Of a stretch of 64,000 bases of DNA, positions 29,776 through 40,962 are shown in pieces. The notes beneath the pieces were generated by a model. That model worked only from the letters and a program-made list of their open reading frames with translations, had not been told where the DNA came from and searched no databases. The position numbers and the translations under genes are program-made. Source of the DNA: Megaustenia siamemsis (Eukaryota; Mollusca; Gastropoda; Stylommatophora; Ariophantidae). The stretch lies in assembly GCA_032433765.1 (NCBI GenBank), contig JAVIAB010000051.1:52499328-52563327 (forward strand), written 5' to 3'. How positions within the stretch are numbered: the stretch's first letter is position 1; every line of letters begins with the position of its first letter.

Positions 29776-30315
29776 GGCCCTAACCATCCCTCCCCTATAC
29801 TCTACCTTACCTTACCCCCAAACCTTCCCTTCCCATACCCTACCTTACCCCCTAACCCTACCTCCCCAACCCTACCTTACCCCGTAACCCTCCCTTCCAC
29901 CTACCCTAATCTACCCCCTAACCCTACTTGCCGTCTACTCTACCTTAGCCCTTAACCCACCCTCCCACTTACCTTACCTTACCAACCAACCCACCCTCCC
30001 ACTCCCCCTACCTTACCAACCAAATCTTCCACCCCTAATCTACTATTACTTATCCACTAACTCTCCCTCCCCCTACCCTACCTTACTCCCTAATCCTCCC
30101 TTACCATAACCCTCCCTTCCCAATAGTCTACCCTACTTTAACCCATAATCCTCACTCCTTTACCGTACATTACACCTTAAACCTCCCTTATATTCTACCC
30201 TACTTTACCCCAACCCTCCCACCCCCTTATTTTACCGAACCTTACCCCCTAACCCTTCCTCCTCCAACTCTAACCTACCTTACTCCCTCAACCCCCCTTA
30301 CCCTTACTCTACACT
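29776..30315. repeat. C-rich degenerate array with CCCTAACC-like units
   Basis: About 540 bp composed of CCCTACCTTACCCCCTAACC-like phrases with almost no G on the plus strand. Individual hexamers equal the telomeric CCCTAA, but spacing is irregular and CTTACC dominates. The complementary strand is G-rich. Confidence 0.9.
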
Positions 30316-30319
30316 ATAT

Positions 30320-30705
30320 TAAGCTCATTGTAAAATGTATCAAATGTTTCCTCTAGACCGTCTGCTGTTGATGCATAAACTTGTATGAGATTTATATCTA
30401 TTAGCTTTCGATTCAATTTCACTAAAAGGACACTGTTAGATATTGGCGGAAAGCCTTTCACTGTTCTAGCTCTTTCTGCATCAAAGATGATACCTACTCC
30501 TCTTCGGTGTTCAGTAACTCCAGAATAGACGATGTTATGTTAATCAGAATATATCTCCCCTGATCCAGTGTATCTCATTTTGCACAGTCCTAATAAGTGT
30601 AAATCCATCCTTTTCATTGCCTGCTTGATGTTTTCCAGTTGTTCCTTCTGCCTGAGTGATCTCACATTCCAAGTACCTATCTTCTGTCTTACCTTTTCTG
30701 TTTTA
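30320..30705 (-). pseudogene. LINE endonuclease N-terminal fragment
   Basis: Minus-strand translation begins Ile-Gly-Thr-Trp-Asn-Val-Arg-Ser-Leu (the catalytic Asn motif of RTE-type endonuclease) and continues with Gly-Leu-Cys...Arg-Tyr-Thr-Gly and Arg-Arg-Gly-Val-Gly-Ile-Ile. The usual catalytic Glu position (Cys-Glu-Thr-Arg) reads Cys-Lys-Met-Arg, and a stop interrupts the frame near 30540. It runs out at the C-rich array. This is a fragment of an RTE-like LINE distinct from LINE-C. Confidence 0.75.
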
Positions 30706-30928
30706 CAGAGTCTGTTTTACCTTTATCTTGCTTACAGTAGCTTGATGACGATCGGGTATCACCTGTAGCACATGATGCCTCTACCGAAATAAGGCATTCC
30801 ATTGGAAACCCCCTTAACATTGTTGTCGTGAATTCTATTATTCTGCGATTTATGATTGTACATAAATGTTACGACAGTGGTTTTCTAGAATACAACTTGT
30901 GAAGGGAAAAAAATAATTCAACTATTCT
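30706..30928. other. Unassigned spacer
   Basis: No recognisable feature. Confidence 0.4.
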
Positions 30929-31674
30929 TCTAATATATGATGGGTGCCGAGGTTGCTAATGTATGATGGGTGCCGAGGTTGCTAATATATGATGAGTACC
31001 GAGGTTGCTAATGTATGATGGGTCCCGAGGTTGCTAATGTATGATGGGTGCCGAGGTTGCTAATATATGATGGGTCCCGAGGTTGCTAATATATGATGGG
31101 TCCCGAGGTTGCTAATATATGATGGGTCCCGAGGTTGCTAATATATGATGGGTACCGAGGTTGCTAATGTATGATGGGTCCCGAGGTTGCTAATATATGA
31201 TGGGTCCCGAGGTTGCTAATATATAATGAGTACGAGGTTGCTAATGTATGATGGGTCCCGAGGTTGCTAATATATGATGAGTACCGAGGTTGCTAATATA
31301 TGATGGGTCCCGAGGTTGCTAATGTATGATGGGTGCCGAGGTTGCTAATATATGATGGATGCCGAGGTTGCTAATATATGATGGATGCCGAGGTTGCTAA
31401 TATATGTTGAGTGCCGAGGTTGCTAATATATGTTGAGTGCCGAGGTTGCTAATATATGTTGAGTACCGAGGTTGCTAATATATGTTGAGTGCCGAGGTTG
31501 CTAATATATGATGATTGCTGAGGTTGTTATAGATATGTTAGATGCCGAGGTTGCTAATATATGTTGAGTACCGAGGTTGCTAATATATGTTGAGTGCCGA
31601 GGTTGCTAATATATGTTGAGTGCCGAGGTTGCTAATTTATGATGAGTGCCGAGGTTACTAATATATGTTGGATG
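30929..31674. repeat. 26-bp satellite, left block (about 28 copies)
   Basis: The unit CGAGGTTGCTAATATATGAT plus GGGTGC repeats every 26 bp. Early units read GATGGGT(G/C)CC; later units near the LINE read TTGAGTGCC. The block ends at the LINE-C insertion, whose target duplication GTTGGATG (31667-31674) is satellite sequence. Confidence 0.96.
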
Positions 31675-31691
31675 ACTTCTTCTTCTACCTT

Positions 31692-32613
31692 TTAGCTCCC
31701 AGTGGAGCATAGGTCTTCAACAAACACTTTCCAAGTCGTTCTGTTTTTTGCCATTCTTTTAAGATCATTCCATGTCTTCCCCATCATCTTCATCTCTGCT
31801 TCGATCTGTCTTCTCCAAGAATTCATTGGTCTTCCTCTTTGTCTTTCCCCCCTGGGGATTCCAAAAAAGGGCTTGTTGTGTAATACTCTCAGTTGGCTTT
31901 CGTAGTGTATGTCCTATCTATCGCCATCGTCTTCGCTGTATCTCTTTATCCACTGGTATTTGACCGGTACATTTCCATAATTCCACGTTAGTGACTTTGT
32001 CCTGCCATTTCCATCCCTTTATTCTGCGCAAGCATCCATTAATGAAAGTCTGTACCTTCGTGATTGTCAATTTTGTTATTCTCCATGTTTCACAGCCATA
32101 TAATAGGACCGACTTAACATTTGAGTTGAAAATTTTTATTTTTGTATTTAGCCTAATTTCTTTGGATTTCCATATGTTTCCCAGTGCAATGAAAGCTCCT
32201 CTTGCTTTTGATATCCTTATTTTGGTATCATTTTCTGTTCCTCCCTCTTTATCTATATTACTGCCCAGATATATATAAGATTGTACGTCTAGTAGAGGTA
32301 TTTCTCCTAGTTTTATTTGGTTATTGCCAACTGCATTAATTCTCATAATGTTGGTCTTATCTCTATTAATCTTTAGTCCTAGCTGTTGTGATCTCTCATC
32401 TAACATACTCATTTTATCCTGCATCTGTTGATGGCTGTGTGATAGGAGAGCTATGTCATCAGCAAAGTCTAAATCATCCAGTTGTTTGGTCAGTGACCAC
32501 TGGATCCCATTTCTGTTGTTTCGAGTTATTTTCATAATCCAATCTATGGCCAGTAGAAAGAGAAATGGAGACAGGAGGCATCCTTGCCTTATTCCTGTTC
32601 TTATTTCAAATGC
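31692..32613 (-). pseudogene. LINE-C RT palm and C-terminus
   Basis: Directly continues the RT frame: Arg-Gln-Gly-Cys-Leu-Leu-Ser-Pro, then Phe-Ala-Asp-Asp (the catalytic box, with Phe for Tyr), then a Tyr-Leu-Gly-Ser-Asn-Ile thumb motif and Tyr-Gly-Cys-Glu-Thr-Trp. TAG at 31918-31920 stands where related LINEs have Trp in an Arg-Arg-Trp-x-Trp-Ile-Gly-His stretch. A run of six C at 31847-31852 appears to hold one base too many. The C-terminus ends Leu-Cys-Ser-Thr-Gly-Ser-TAA at 31692. Confidence 0.88.
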
Positions 32614-33790
32614 TTATGTAAGCTGTCCTTCATGCACCACACTACATTTTGTTCCTTCATACATTGTTTTTATCAGGTTAATAAACTTTATGGGGATTCC
32701 GTAATGACTCAGCAACTTCCAAAGCATTCTTCTGTCTAAACTATCAAATGCCTTTTCGTAATCTATGAATCCAATATAAAATGAGGATTTTAGTTCTAAA
32801 CTTTGTTCAACTATTATACGTAGGGTAGTTATTTGATCAGCACATGATCTGTTCTTCCTAAAACCTGCTTGTTCATCTCTCAAATGTTTCTCTATAGACT
32901 CTTTTAGTCTCTCCAGAATGATTCTGCCTAATATTTTTCCTGGCACTAATAGTAGCATAATTCCCCTATAATTTGTGCACTCCTGTAAACTTCCTTTCTT
33001 TGGTAGTTTGATCATATAACCTTCTCTCCAGTCTTTAGGTATTTCTTCCCTCTCCCAAATTTTATCCAATAGATCATGTAACATCTTGGTAGAGGTGTTA
33101 ATATCTGCTTTGATGGCTTCCGAGGGAATTTCATCTGGTCCTGTGGCTTTACCATCTTTTAATAGTTTGATGGCTTTCATTATTTCTTCTTTGCTTGGTT
33201 TTCCGCAGTTAACGTGTAACTCTTCTTCTGCTAGTAGTATATATGGAGGATTATTTGAGCCGGGTCTGTTCAAAAGTTCTTCAAAGTGCTCTTTCCATCT
33301 CTCCATTTGTTCCCTTATATTACTAAGCAGATTTCCTTTCTTATCTTTGATAAAGGCGTTGATCTGTTTGTATTTTCCACCTAATTTCTTTGTGCTGTTG
33401 TACAGTTCTTTCATATTCCCTTTATTTGCTGCTTTTTCTGCCTCTTTAGCTAGTTCATCTATATATTTCCTCTTATCCCTTTTAATGCATCTTCTCACTT
33501 CTTTGCTCACCTCTGTGCAAGCTTCCTGTGTCTTGGCTTTATTACTTCTTGTTTTGCTTTTATTTATGTCTGCTTTCTTGTTCTTTCTTTCTTTAATTTT
33601 ATCCAGGGTCTCTGCTGTCATCCATGCCTTATTCTGGCGCTCTCTTTTCCCAAGTGTTTCTTCGCATGTCTCTTTCCATATATTTTTTACCTGTTTCCAA
33701 TGATCTTCTATATTTATTGTATTTTCTATTTGTTGGAGGACTTGGTATTTGTTTGATATTGTGACTGCGAATTTATCTTTTAATTCCTTG
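32614..33790 (-). pseudogene. LINE-C reverse transcriptase, N-terminal two thirds
   Basis: Open from about 33790 with an internal ATG at 33621. A Lys-rich linker leads to the RT fingers (Ala-Thr-Gly-Pro-Asp-Glu-Ile-Pro, Asn-Tyr-Arg-Gly-Ile), then Glu-Gln-Ala-Gly-Phe-Arg-Lys-Asn-Arg-Ser and the first catalytic Asp block Asp-Tyr-Glu-Lys-Ala-Phe-Asp. It ends at TAA 32614-32616 right after a Glu-Gly-Gln-Leu-Thr; the text continues in the same frame beyond that stop. Confidence 0.9.
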
Positions 33791-34840
33791 TTCTTTAAGA
33801 AACCCTACATTGACATACTTTCTACCCTTATTCGTTGTTGTATACCTTTTTAATTTAATTTTAAGTTTGGCTAACAGAAGATGATGATCAGAAGCTATAT
33901 CTGCCCCTCTATATACTTTTACATCCTGTAAGGATGACTTAAACTTATTATTAATACATATGTGATCAATTTGATTTTCCGTTCTATGATCTGGTGACAC
34001 CCATGTAGCTTTGTGTATTCTTTTATGTTGGAATATTGTTCCTCCTAGGCTCATTTGATTAAGGGCGCAGAAATTCACAAATATCTCTCCATTCTCGTTT
34101 ATATCTCCAAGTCCATGTTTTCCCATAATCTCTTCGAAACCTCTGTTGTCTGATCCTACCTTAGCATTTAGGTCTCCCATCAAGACTATAATATCATTGG
34201 CTCGTCTTGCATCCATCTGACATTGTAGCTGTTTATAAAAATCATCTTTAACTGAGTCATCTTTATCGTTGGTTGGTGCATAGCATTGTATAATGTGTAA
34301 TTTTATTTTGTTTTTGGTTGTTCTAAATGTTGCTCTCACCAGTCTTGGTCCCACTGCCTCCCATTCTATTAGTGTCTTCTGTGCATTCTTTGATAGCATT
34401 ATAGCTACCCCTTCGCTATGTTGTGCTCCTGTTCCCTGGTGTCCTGATGATACAATCATCTCCCCTGTATTCAATTTTATTCTCTCCGCTCCCAGCCATC
34501 TTGTTTCACACATTCCCAGAATATCTATCTTGTTGTTGGTCATTTCTGCTGCCACTTGTGCCGCTTTTCCCTGTTCGTTAAGGGTACGAACATTCCAGGT
34601 GCCAATTCTGGATGATTTCCTGGTAGACAAAGGGTGAGTCGGCAACCCGGACTCCTTATGGCTTTCTCCGGATTGCGTCATACGTCTCTTAGACAGAGAG
34701 CCCTTCTCTTTCCTGGTTGACGGATTAACTTTATCTTTCTTTGACTTGTCCATGTTTGTGAAGTTTTTTCGGTTTATTTTTTTACAGTATGGGATAGCCA
34801 GTCCCATGCCCAACCCTCCTTTCTCGCCTCTTAGGAACAT
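33773..34840 (-). pseudogene. LINE-C endonuclease domain
   Basis: 355 codons from an ATG at 34840. A basic leader of about 70 residues precedes Arg-Ile-Gly-Thr-Trp-Asn-Val-Arg-Thr-Leu (catalytic Asn), Met-Cys-Glu-Thr-Arg-Trp (catalytic Glu), Cys-Tyr-Ala-Pro-Thr, Met-Gly-Asp-Leu-Asn-Ala-Lys (Asp/Asn pair), Gln-Ile-Asp-His-Ile and Ser-Asp-His-His-Leu-Leu at the end. All expected apurinic-endonuclease motifs are present. The frame leaves the correct track near 33795 by a single-base shift, so the final residues before the stop at 33773 are off-frame. Confidence 0.92.
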
Positions 34841-34911
34841 GCCTGGTAGGGTACAGCGCCGCTATTCTTTACTCCCCTTTCGGGCCCCGGCAGAGCACGG
34901 GCGGTTGGATG

Positions 34912-37246
34912 CCTAGGTTGCTAATATATGTTGAGTGCCGAGGTTGATAATATATGTTGAGTGCCGAGGTTGCTAATATATGTTGAGTACCGAGATTGCT
35001 AATATATGTTGAGTACCGAGGTTGCTAATATATGTTGAGTGCCGAGGTTGATAATATATGATGGATGTCGAGGTTGCAAATAAAATGATGAGTGCTGAGG
35101 TTGCTAATATATGATGATTGCTGAGGTTGTTATATATATGTTGGATGCCGAAGCTGCTAATATATGTTGAGTGCCGAGGTTGCTAATATATGTTGAGTGC
35201 CGAGGTTGCTAATATATGTTGAGTGCCGAGGTTGCTAATATATGTTGAGTGCCGAGGTTGCTAATATATGTTGAGTGCCGAGGTTGCTAATATATGTTGA
35301 GTGCCGAGGTTGCTAATATATGATGGATGCCGAGGTTGCGAGTAATATATGATGATGATGCCAAGATTGATAATATATGATGGGATGCCAAGGATGCTAA
35401 TATATGTTGAGTGTCGAATAATAATATAGATGGTCATAATATATGTATATATGGATATAGAGTTGCTAATATATGATGCTGAGGAGTGTTGATGTGTGAT
35501 GCATGATAAATATATGTTGAGGGTTGCTAATATATGTTGAGTGCCGAGGTGTGCTAATATGATGGATGGAGAGTTGCTAATATATGTTGAGTGCAGAGGT
35601 TGCTAATATATGATGGATGCCGAGGTTGCTAATAAATGATGAGTGCTGAGGTTGCCGAGGTTGTTATATATGTTGATGCCGAGGTTGCTAATATATGTTG
35701 AGTGCCGAGGTTGCTAATATATGTTGAGTGCCGAGGTTGCTAATATATGTTGAGTGCCGAGGTTGCTAATATATGTTGAGTGCCGAGGTTGCTAATATAT
35801 GTTGAGTGCCGAGGTTGCTAATATATGTTGAGTGCCGAGGTTGCTAATATATGTTGATGCCGAGGTTGCTAATATATGTTGAGTGCCGAGGTTGCTAATA
35901 TATGTTGAGTGCCGAGGTTGCTAATATATGATGAGTGCCGAGGTTGCTAATATATGTTGAGTGCAGAGGTTGCTAATATATGATGGATGCCGAGGTTGCT
36001 AATATATGTTGAGTGCCGAGGTTGCTAATATATGTTGAATGCCGAGGTTGCTAATATATGTTGAGTGCCGAGGTTGCTAATATATGATGGATGCCGAGGT
36101 TGCTAATATATGTTGAATGCAGAGGTTGCTAATATATGATGAATGCCGAGGTTGCTAATAAAATGATGTGTGCTGAGGTTGCTAATATATGTTGAATGCC
36201 GAGGTTGCTAATATATGATGGATGCCCGAGGTTCTAATATATGATGAGTGCCGAGGTTGCTAATATATGATGAGTGCCGAGGTTGCTAATATATGATGGT
36301 GCCAAGGTTGTTAATATATGATGAGTGCCGAGGTTGCTAATATATGATGGATGCCGAGGTTGCTAATATATGATGAGTTGCCGATGTTGCTAATATATGA
36401 TGAGTGCCGAGGTTGATAATATATGATGAGTGCCATGTTGCTAATTTATGATGAGTGCCGAGGTTGCTAATATATGATGGATGCCAAGGTTGCTAATATA
36501 TGATGGATGCCGAGGTTGCTAATATATGATGAGTGCCTAGGTTGCTAATATATGATGGATGCCGAGGCTGCTAATATATGATGAGTGCCTAGGTTGCTAA
36601 TATATGATGGATGCCGAGGTTGCTAATATATGATGGATGCCGAGGTTGCTAATATATGATGAGTGCCTAGGTTGCTAATATATGATGGATGCCGAGGTTG
36701 CTAATATATGATGAGTGCCTAGGTTGCTAATATATGATGGATGCCGAGGTTGCTAATATATGATGAGTGCCTAGGTTGCTAATATATGATGGATGCCAAG
36801 GTTGCTAATATATGATGAGTGCCTAGGTTGCTAATATATGATGAGTGCCAAGGTTGCTAATATATGATGGATGCCAAGGTTGCTAATATATGATGAGTGC
36901 CTAGGTTGCTAATATATGATGGATGCCGAGGCTGCTAATATATGATGGATGCCGAGGTTGCTAATATATGATGGATGCCGAGGTTGCTAATAAAATTATG
37001 TGTGCTGTGGTTGCTAATATATGATGAGTACCGAGGCTTCTAATATATGATGGATGCCGAGGTTGCTATTATATGATGGATGCCGAGGTTGCTAATAAAA
37101 TTATGTGTGCTGTGGTTGCTAATATATGATGAGTGCCGAGGTTGCTAATATATGATGGATGTCCAGGTTGCTAATATATGATGGATGCCCGGGTTGCTAA
37201 TATATGATGGATGCCTGGCTGGTTAATATATAATTGGTGCCCAGGT
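34912..37246. repeat. 26-bp satellite, right block (about 90 copies)
   Basis: Continuation of the array interrupted by LINE-C. The left part is dominated by TTGAGTGCCGAGG units, with a disordered stretch near 35335-35560 containing deletions. The right part (about 36480-36960) alternates GAGTGCCTAGG with GGATGCCGAGG, giving a 52-bp higher-order period. The last units decay into CCAGGTTG and CCCGGGTTG forms. Confidence 0.96.
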
Positions 37247-37474
37247 TGAATCATCTGCTTCCTGTTTTTTCATCACCTCCTTGTTCGCCTGGAACTTCCT
37301 CCTTTTCTTTTTGCCATTTATTTTTTTCTACGATTCCTCCTCTCTTCTTCCGCATGTGTTAAGCTTTAAAAACGAAATGCTCAAGGCAGTCATGAACTGG
37401 AGTTCTCTATTACGTTGAAATATTTAGCAGCAGAGGAATTTGTGGGGGCGGGAGTGGATATGGATTTTCTAAAG
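37247..37474. other. Unassigned spacer
   Basis: No recognisable feature. Confidence 0.4.
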
Positions 37475-37800
37475 TAACACCTTTGAACAAGAGGGTTCAG
37501 GGTTCAAATCTTTTAATAGGCAAAGAGAATTTCCATCTTCGAATTTGTGGTTTAAAGGCCGCTCTACCCTTCTCGGGTCTTTGTGCTGTGAGATTCGATG
37601 TCCGGCCCATTCGAATAACTGTAAAATGCGGGAGGTGCTATAATCGCTCAGAGCGCATTAAGAAACCATTTGCATGTTAAAAGTTGATAAAGTAGGTCAA
37701 AAGTGGTCGCTGACCGTGTACAATTTTTTAGCAATAAAATATTCTAGCCATTCCAAAGTTGGATATGGAGGGCCAATATGCAATTTGTGACACAACGTAT
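37475..37800 (+). mobile_element. Old SINE-like remnant
   Basis: A B-box-like GGGTTCAAATC near 37500, then GTGAGATTCGATGTCCGG and GCATTAAGAAACCATTTGCA resemble the body of the SINE at 28408. A TATGCAATTTGTGACACAAC block near 37777 also recurs in the repeat pair at 52.5 and 63.4 kb. Diverged; the boundaries are guesses. Confidence 0.4.
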
Positions 37801-37910
37801 CCTCACACATTAAAAAAATGAACGCCGCTAAGATGAAGAGGAAAAGAAGAAGCGAAAGAAGTAGTGAAAAGAGAAGATGCAGGCGGTACGAGCGGGCGGG
37901 TGGACGGCGG

Positions 37911-38116
<206 letters not shown>

Positions 38117-38555
38117 GAGGGAGATGATGAGTGAGAGAGAATGAAAAAGAGATAGAGAAATTACTTTCTCATGCGACTATTGCCCCAGGGTGATTGTTAT
38201 GGATTTTCCAGCTCTCATCAACTAGTGTCTCCTTATCTCTTCTTAGCGAGTCTTCGTGCCAAGCGTCCTAATGTCCCCAGTAAGGCAGGGCTAGTCCAAT
38301 TGGTTCTAATGTAGGCCAACTTTATTGGCTCCTCTAGCTTACGTGTGGAAGGGAGCAGTAAAGTGGTTGCGTGATGTTTCATAACCTAAATCTTGTGTTC
38401 GTTTTCCAAGACACATAAGAAAACCCTAGTTTTAAAATGTGTACCTAGCTAGATAAAAAAAAAAATATTAAACGGTGACAAATCGTAATGGTTACCTCGT
38501 CTTCATTTGATGCGAATTAGTATTGTTAGATTAAACATTGACAAAACCAATAGAT
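38117..38555. other. Unassigned non-coding sequence
   Basis: No gene recognised. Confidence 0.45.
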
Positions 38556-38567
38556 AATACATATTAT

Positions 38568-38802
38568 TAAAAAAAAGTAAAGAGCCCCGTCACGCCAAGT
38601 GGCGTATAGGGAAATATGGTGTTAGTAACCATGATTTTTTGGGGTAATGTGGTCGGTATTACGCCTGTGCCGCTTTACTTTCCCTGAAAAAATCCGGTAC
38701 CCATTTAAGGCTGGGTGAACCCTGAAGCCGTCGGTTGGGATCGAACCCTACCTCTTGTCCTTTGTAGTCCAGTTCACTAACCACTGAGCTATTGCGGCTC
38801 CC
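38568..38802 (-). mobile_element. tRNA-derived SINE with 12-bp TSD
   Basis: Reverse-oriented copy of the main SINE family. TSD AATACATATTAT at 38556-38567 and AATACATATCAT at 38803-38814 (one mismatch). It lacks about 25 bp between the GTCACTAACACC and GATTTTTGGGG blocks, so its subfamily cannot be assigned. Confidence 0.92.
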
Positions 38803-39056
38803 AATACATATCATGGTTTTATATTTTCCTTTCTGAACTATCCATGAGTGTAAAGATCTTATAAATGTTGGAGTTAGAAACGACGATATAAGGAAAAGCT
38901 TTGGATTATACTAGTGCTAGATCACAGCAAAAAGCTGGTTTAGATATGTGGTGCGATAAGCACAAGACAGCTCATCTACGTAGTATAAGATTCAGGATTA
39001 ACGGGAAAGGGGTAAAAGCAAACAGAAGACTATCGGTGAATAAAATAGCAGACGTC

Positions 39057-39512
39057 ATCATCATCATCGAGTGCCGTCTCCACAACGAAGGCTGGCTATC
39101 ATGGATCGCCATTCCACTCTGTCTCTTGCTTTGATAGTGCAGGTTGTCATAGATTGACTTGTCCATCTTTTGATGTTACTCGTCCATATTAGTCTTGGTC
39201 TGCCTTTGCCTCTTTTACCTTGTATTTTCCCTTCCAATATTACTTTTAGTAGGCTGTTGTGTCGTTTAACGTGTACTAAAATGTCATTTGTCTTTTCTTA
39301 ATTGTATTTAGTAGTTCTCTTTTTATTTTAGTTGTTTTAAAAATTCATCGTTTGTTTTATTTTCTTTCCATCCAATTCTACCCATTCTTCTGTAAATCCA
39401 CATTTCATAGGCTTCAATTTTCTGTTACGTTTTCTTGTCTAATGTGCATGTTTCTGCACCTTACAGGAATATTGAGAAGATGTAACATTTTGCTATTCTT
39501 AGTTTCAGCCCT
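39057..39512 (-). mobile_element. LINE-D 3' fragment with 9-bp TSD
   Basis: Minus-strand copy of the LINE-D C-terminus (compare 47165-47582). It ends in an ATGATGATGATGA tail and is flanked by GCAGACGTC at 39048-39056 and GCAGACATC at 39513-39521. The coding text is broken by frameshifts and many substitutions, so it is older than the copy at 50901. Confidence 0.88.
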
Positions 39513-39521
39513 GCAGACATC

Positions 39522-39827
39522 GCAATGAGCATATAACTGGACAATCATCTTTGTCGAAAGGTAGTCTATAAAAGCGGAGTAAAATATTCACAATATAGGG
39601 AAAGCAGATACCACTGGCATTGAGGCATTCGTATAGAAAAAAAAATGTCTATTACCATGGGCATCCGAGATTCTATAATAATTAATCAAGCGCTCGAGAT
39701 AAAGCTGAAGGCGTCTTTGAGAGAGATATTGAATATGGACATAGGAGACATAATGGAAGCAATCAATGATATCAATACGATGATAGTACGACAAATAATG
39801 AATCTACTGAAATCACACCAAGTTCGT
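39522..39827. other. Unassigned sequence
   Basis: No recognisable feature. Confidence 0.4.
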
Positions 39828-40097
39828 GGAACTGCTTGGTCTCGAGGCAAGACGTCGGTCTAGAGACAGAAAGGTTGTGAGTTCAAATCTCAACTGCACC
39901 AGTTGGGGTTTTTATTTGTGATTTTCTCTCTGTGGCAACCCACCCTAGCGAGGCCCCGCTTGAAAAATCAATTACTCAGAGGTGGAAAAAATATGAGTAC
40001 CTCCGAAGACGGAGTTATCTGTCTGTACGGCGAGGGACCCATGTGAACACAGGCTGCCAGGAAAAAAAACGGACTAACACGCAAAATTCAGTTCCTA
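39828..40097 (+). mobile_element. tRNA-headed SINE, third family
   Basis: The head has GCTTGGTCTCGAGGC (A-box region) and GTGAGTTCAAATCTCAAC (B-box) and ends CTGCACCA like a mature tRNA 3' end. A roughly 190-bp body follows with CCGAAGACGGAGTT and CACAGGCTGCCAGG. Its 3' end abuts the MITE at 40100. Confidence 0.6.
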
Positions 40098-40099
40098 TA

Positions 40100-40960
40100 G
40101 CTCGTTCAGAAATTTATGCTCACAGAGTTTATTAATTATCTCGAAACTGTTTAATGAATTTCAATAATATTTTTTCATGAAATCTTATTTTTATCACCGA
40201 CCTTATGCCTGTTTTTTTTTCCTACAATCAAGCTTTTATGAAAGATTTTTGTTTCTTTAGGGTATATACAAATATGATTTTCTTGGTTGTCCTAATTTTT
40301 AAGAGTTTACAATACCCACATTTGTTGTAATCAACATTGTCATTTAAAAAGGCAAAATGTCACGTGTTTATCCATACAATCGTAGCACTTGCTCGCACTT
40401 ATTGAGCATAAATTTGAAAAACGCGCCACTTTTGTTATTTCCAACTTCTTGTTAAATAGGTCCAAAGGTGTACTTTGACAAAATATTTACTATTCATGTA
40501 TTATTCCTTTACATGTGATAATTTGTAAGCTATTGTGAAGTGACTACTTGATTTTTTAAATCATGAAGAATTTAAAGTGTAAATTCATCACTATGCAAAA
40601 GCTAACTGTGTTATTGTATAGGCACTTTTGCAATTACCTATTTCTATGACGAAGATATAAAATCAAATAAAAAATTGTGACCCTCTTCAATGTGATACGA
40701 ATACGCCTTTGACTTTCATTGTTAGAAAATTAACGTAATTTACCGTAAAATCTAATGTTTAGAGCACACGGTTTGATATTTTCCTAAAATTATATAACAA
40801 AAAACGATTTGTGCAAAATTCAGACTACCTTTGTACTTTAATGTTATAAAATCTTAAGGTCGGTGAAAAAATCAGATATCACGAAACAGAATTACAGAAA
40901 TTCAGCAAACAGTTTCCGAGATAATTGATAAACTCTGTGGGCACGAATTTCTGAACGAAC
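40100..40960. mobile_element. MITE-like DNA transposon with 108-bp terminal inverted repeats
   Basis: The left terminus GCTCGTTCAGAAATT and the right terminus (reverse complement GTTCGTTCAGAAATT) continue to match for about 108 bp, ending CACCGACCTTA on both sides. TA dinucleotides flank both ends (40098-40099, 40961-40962), as for Tc1/mariner-type targets. The 645-bp interior is AT-rich and has no transposase frame. The TIRs differ at roughly one in six positions, so the copy is not fresh. Confidence 0.85.
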
Positions 40961-40962
40961 TA

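Larger units (their letters stand above)
31675..34903 (-). mobile_element. LINE-C: full-length RTE-like LINE inserted in the satellite
   Basis: A 3229-bp element with an 8-bp TSD GTTGGATG at 31667-31674 and 34904-34911. It has a GC-rich 5' UTR (GGGGCCCGAAAGGGGAGTAA on the minus strand), one ORF coding endonuclease then RT, and an AGAAGAAGAAG tail. Length and domain order fit the RTE clade, and the endonuclease resembles the one domesticated in craniofacial-development-protein-2-like genes (family knowledge, not searched). Damage is light: one frameshift between endonuclease and RT, one TAA in the RT, one TAG and one G-run frameshift near the C-terminus. Confidence 0.92.

Noticed and set aside
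29776..30315. True chromosome-end telomere
   Set aside because: The hexamers are irregular and unique sequence and LINEs continue on both sides, so at most it is an interstitial relic.
33086..34637. Plus-strand frames of 205 and 114 codons
   Set aside because: Antisense to the LINE-C RT and endonuclease, which have clear catalytic motifs.
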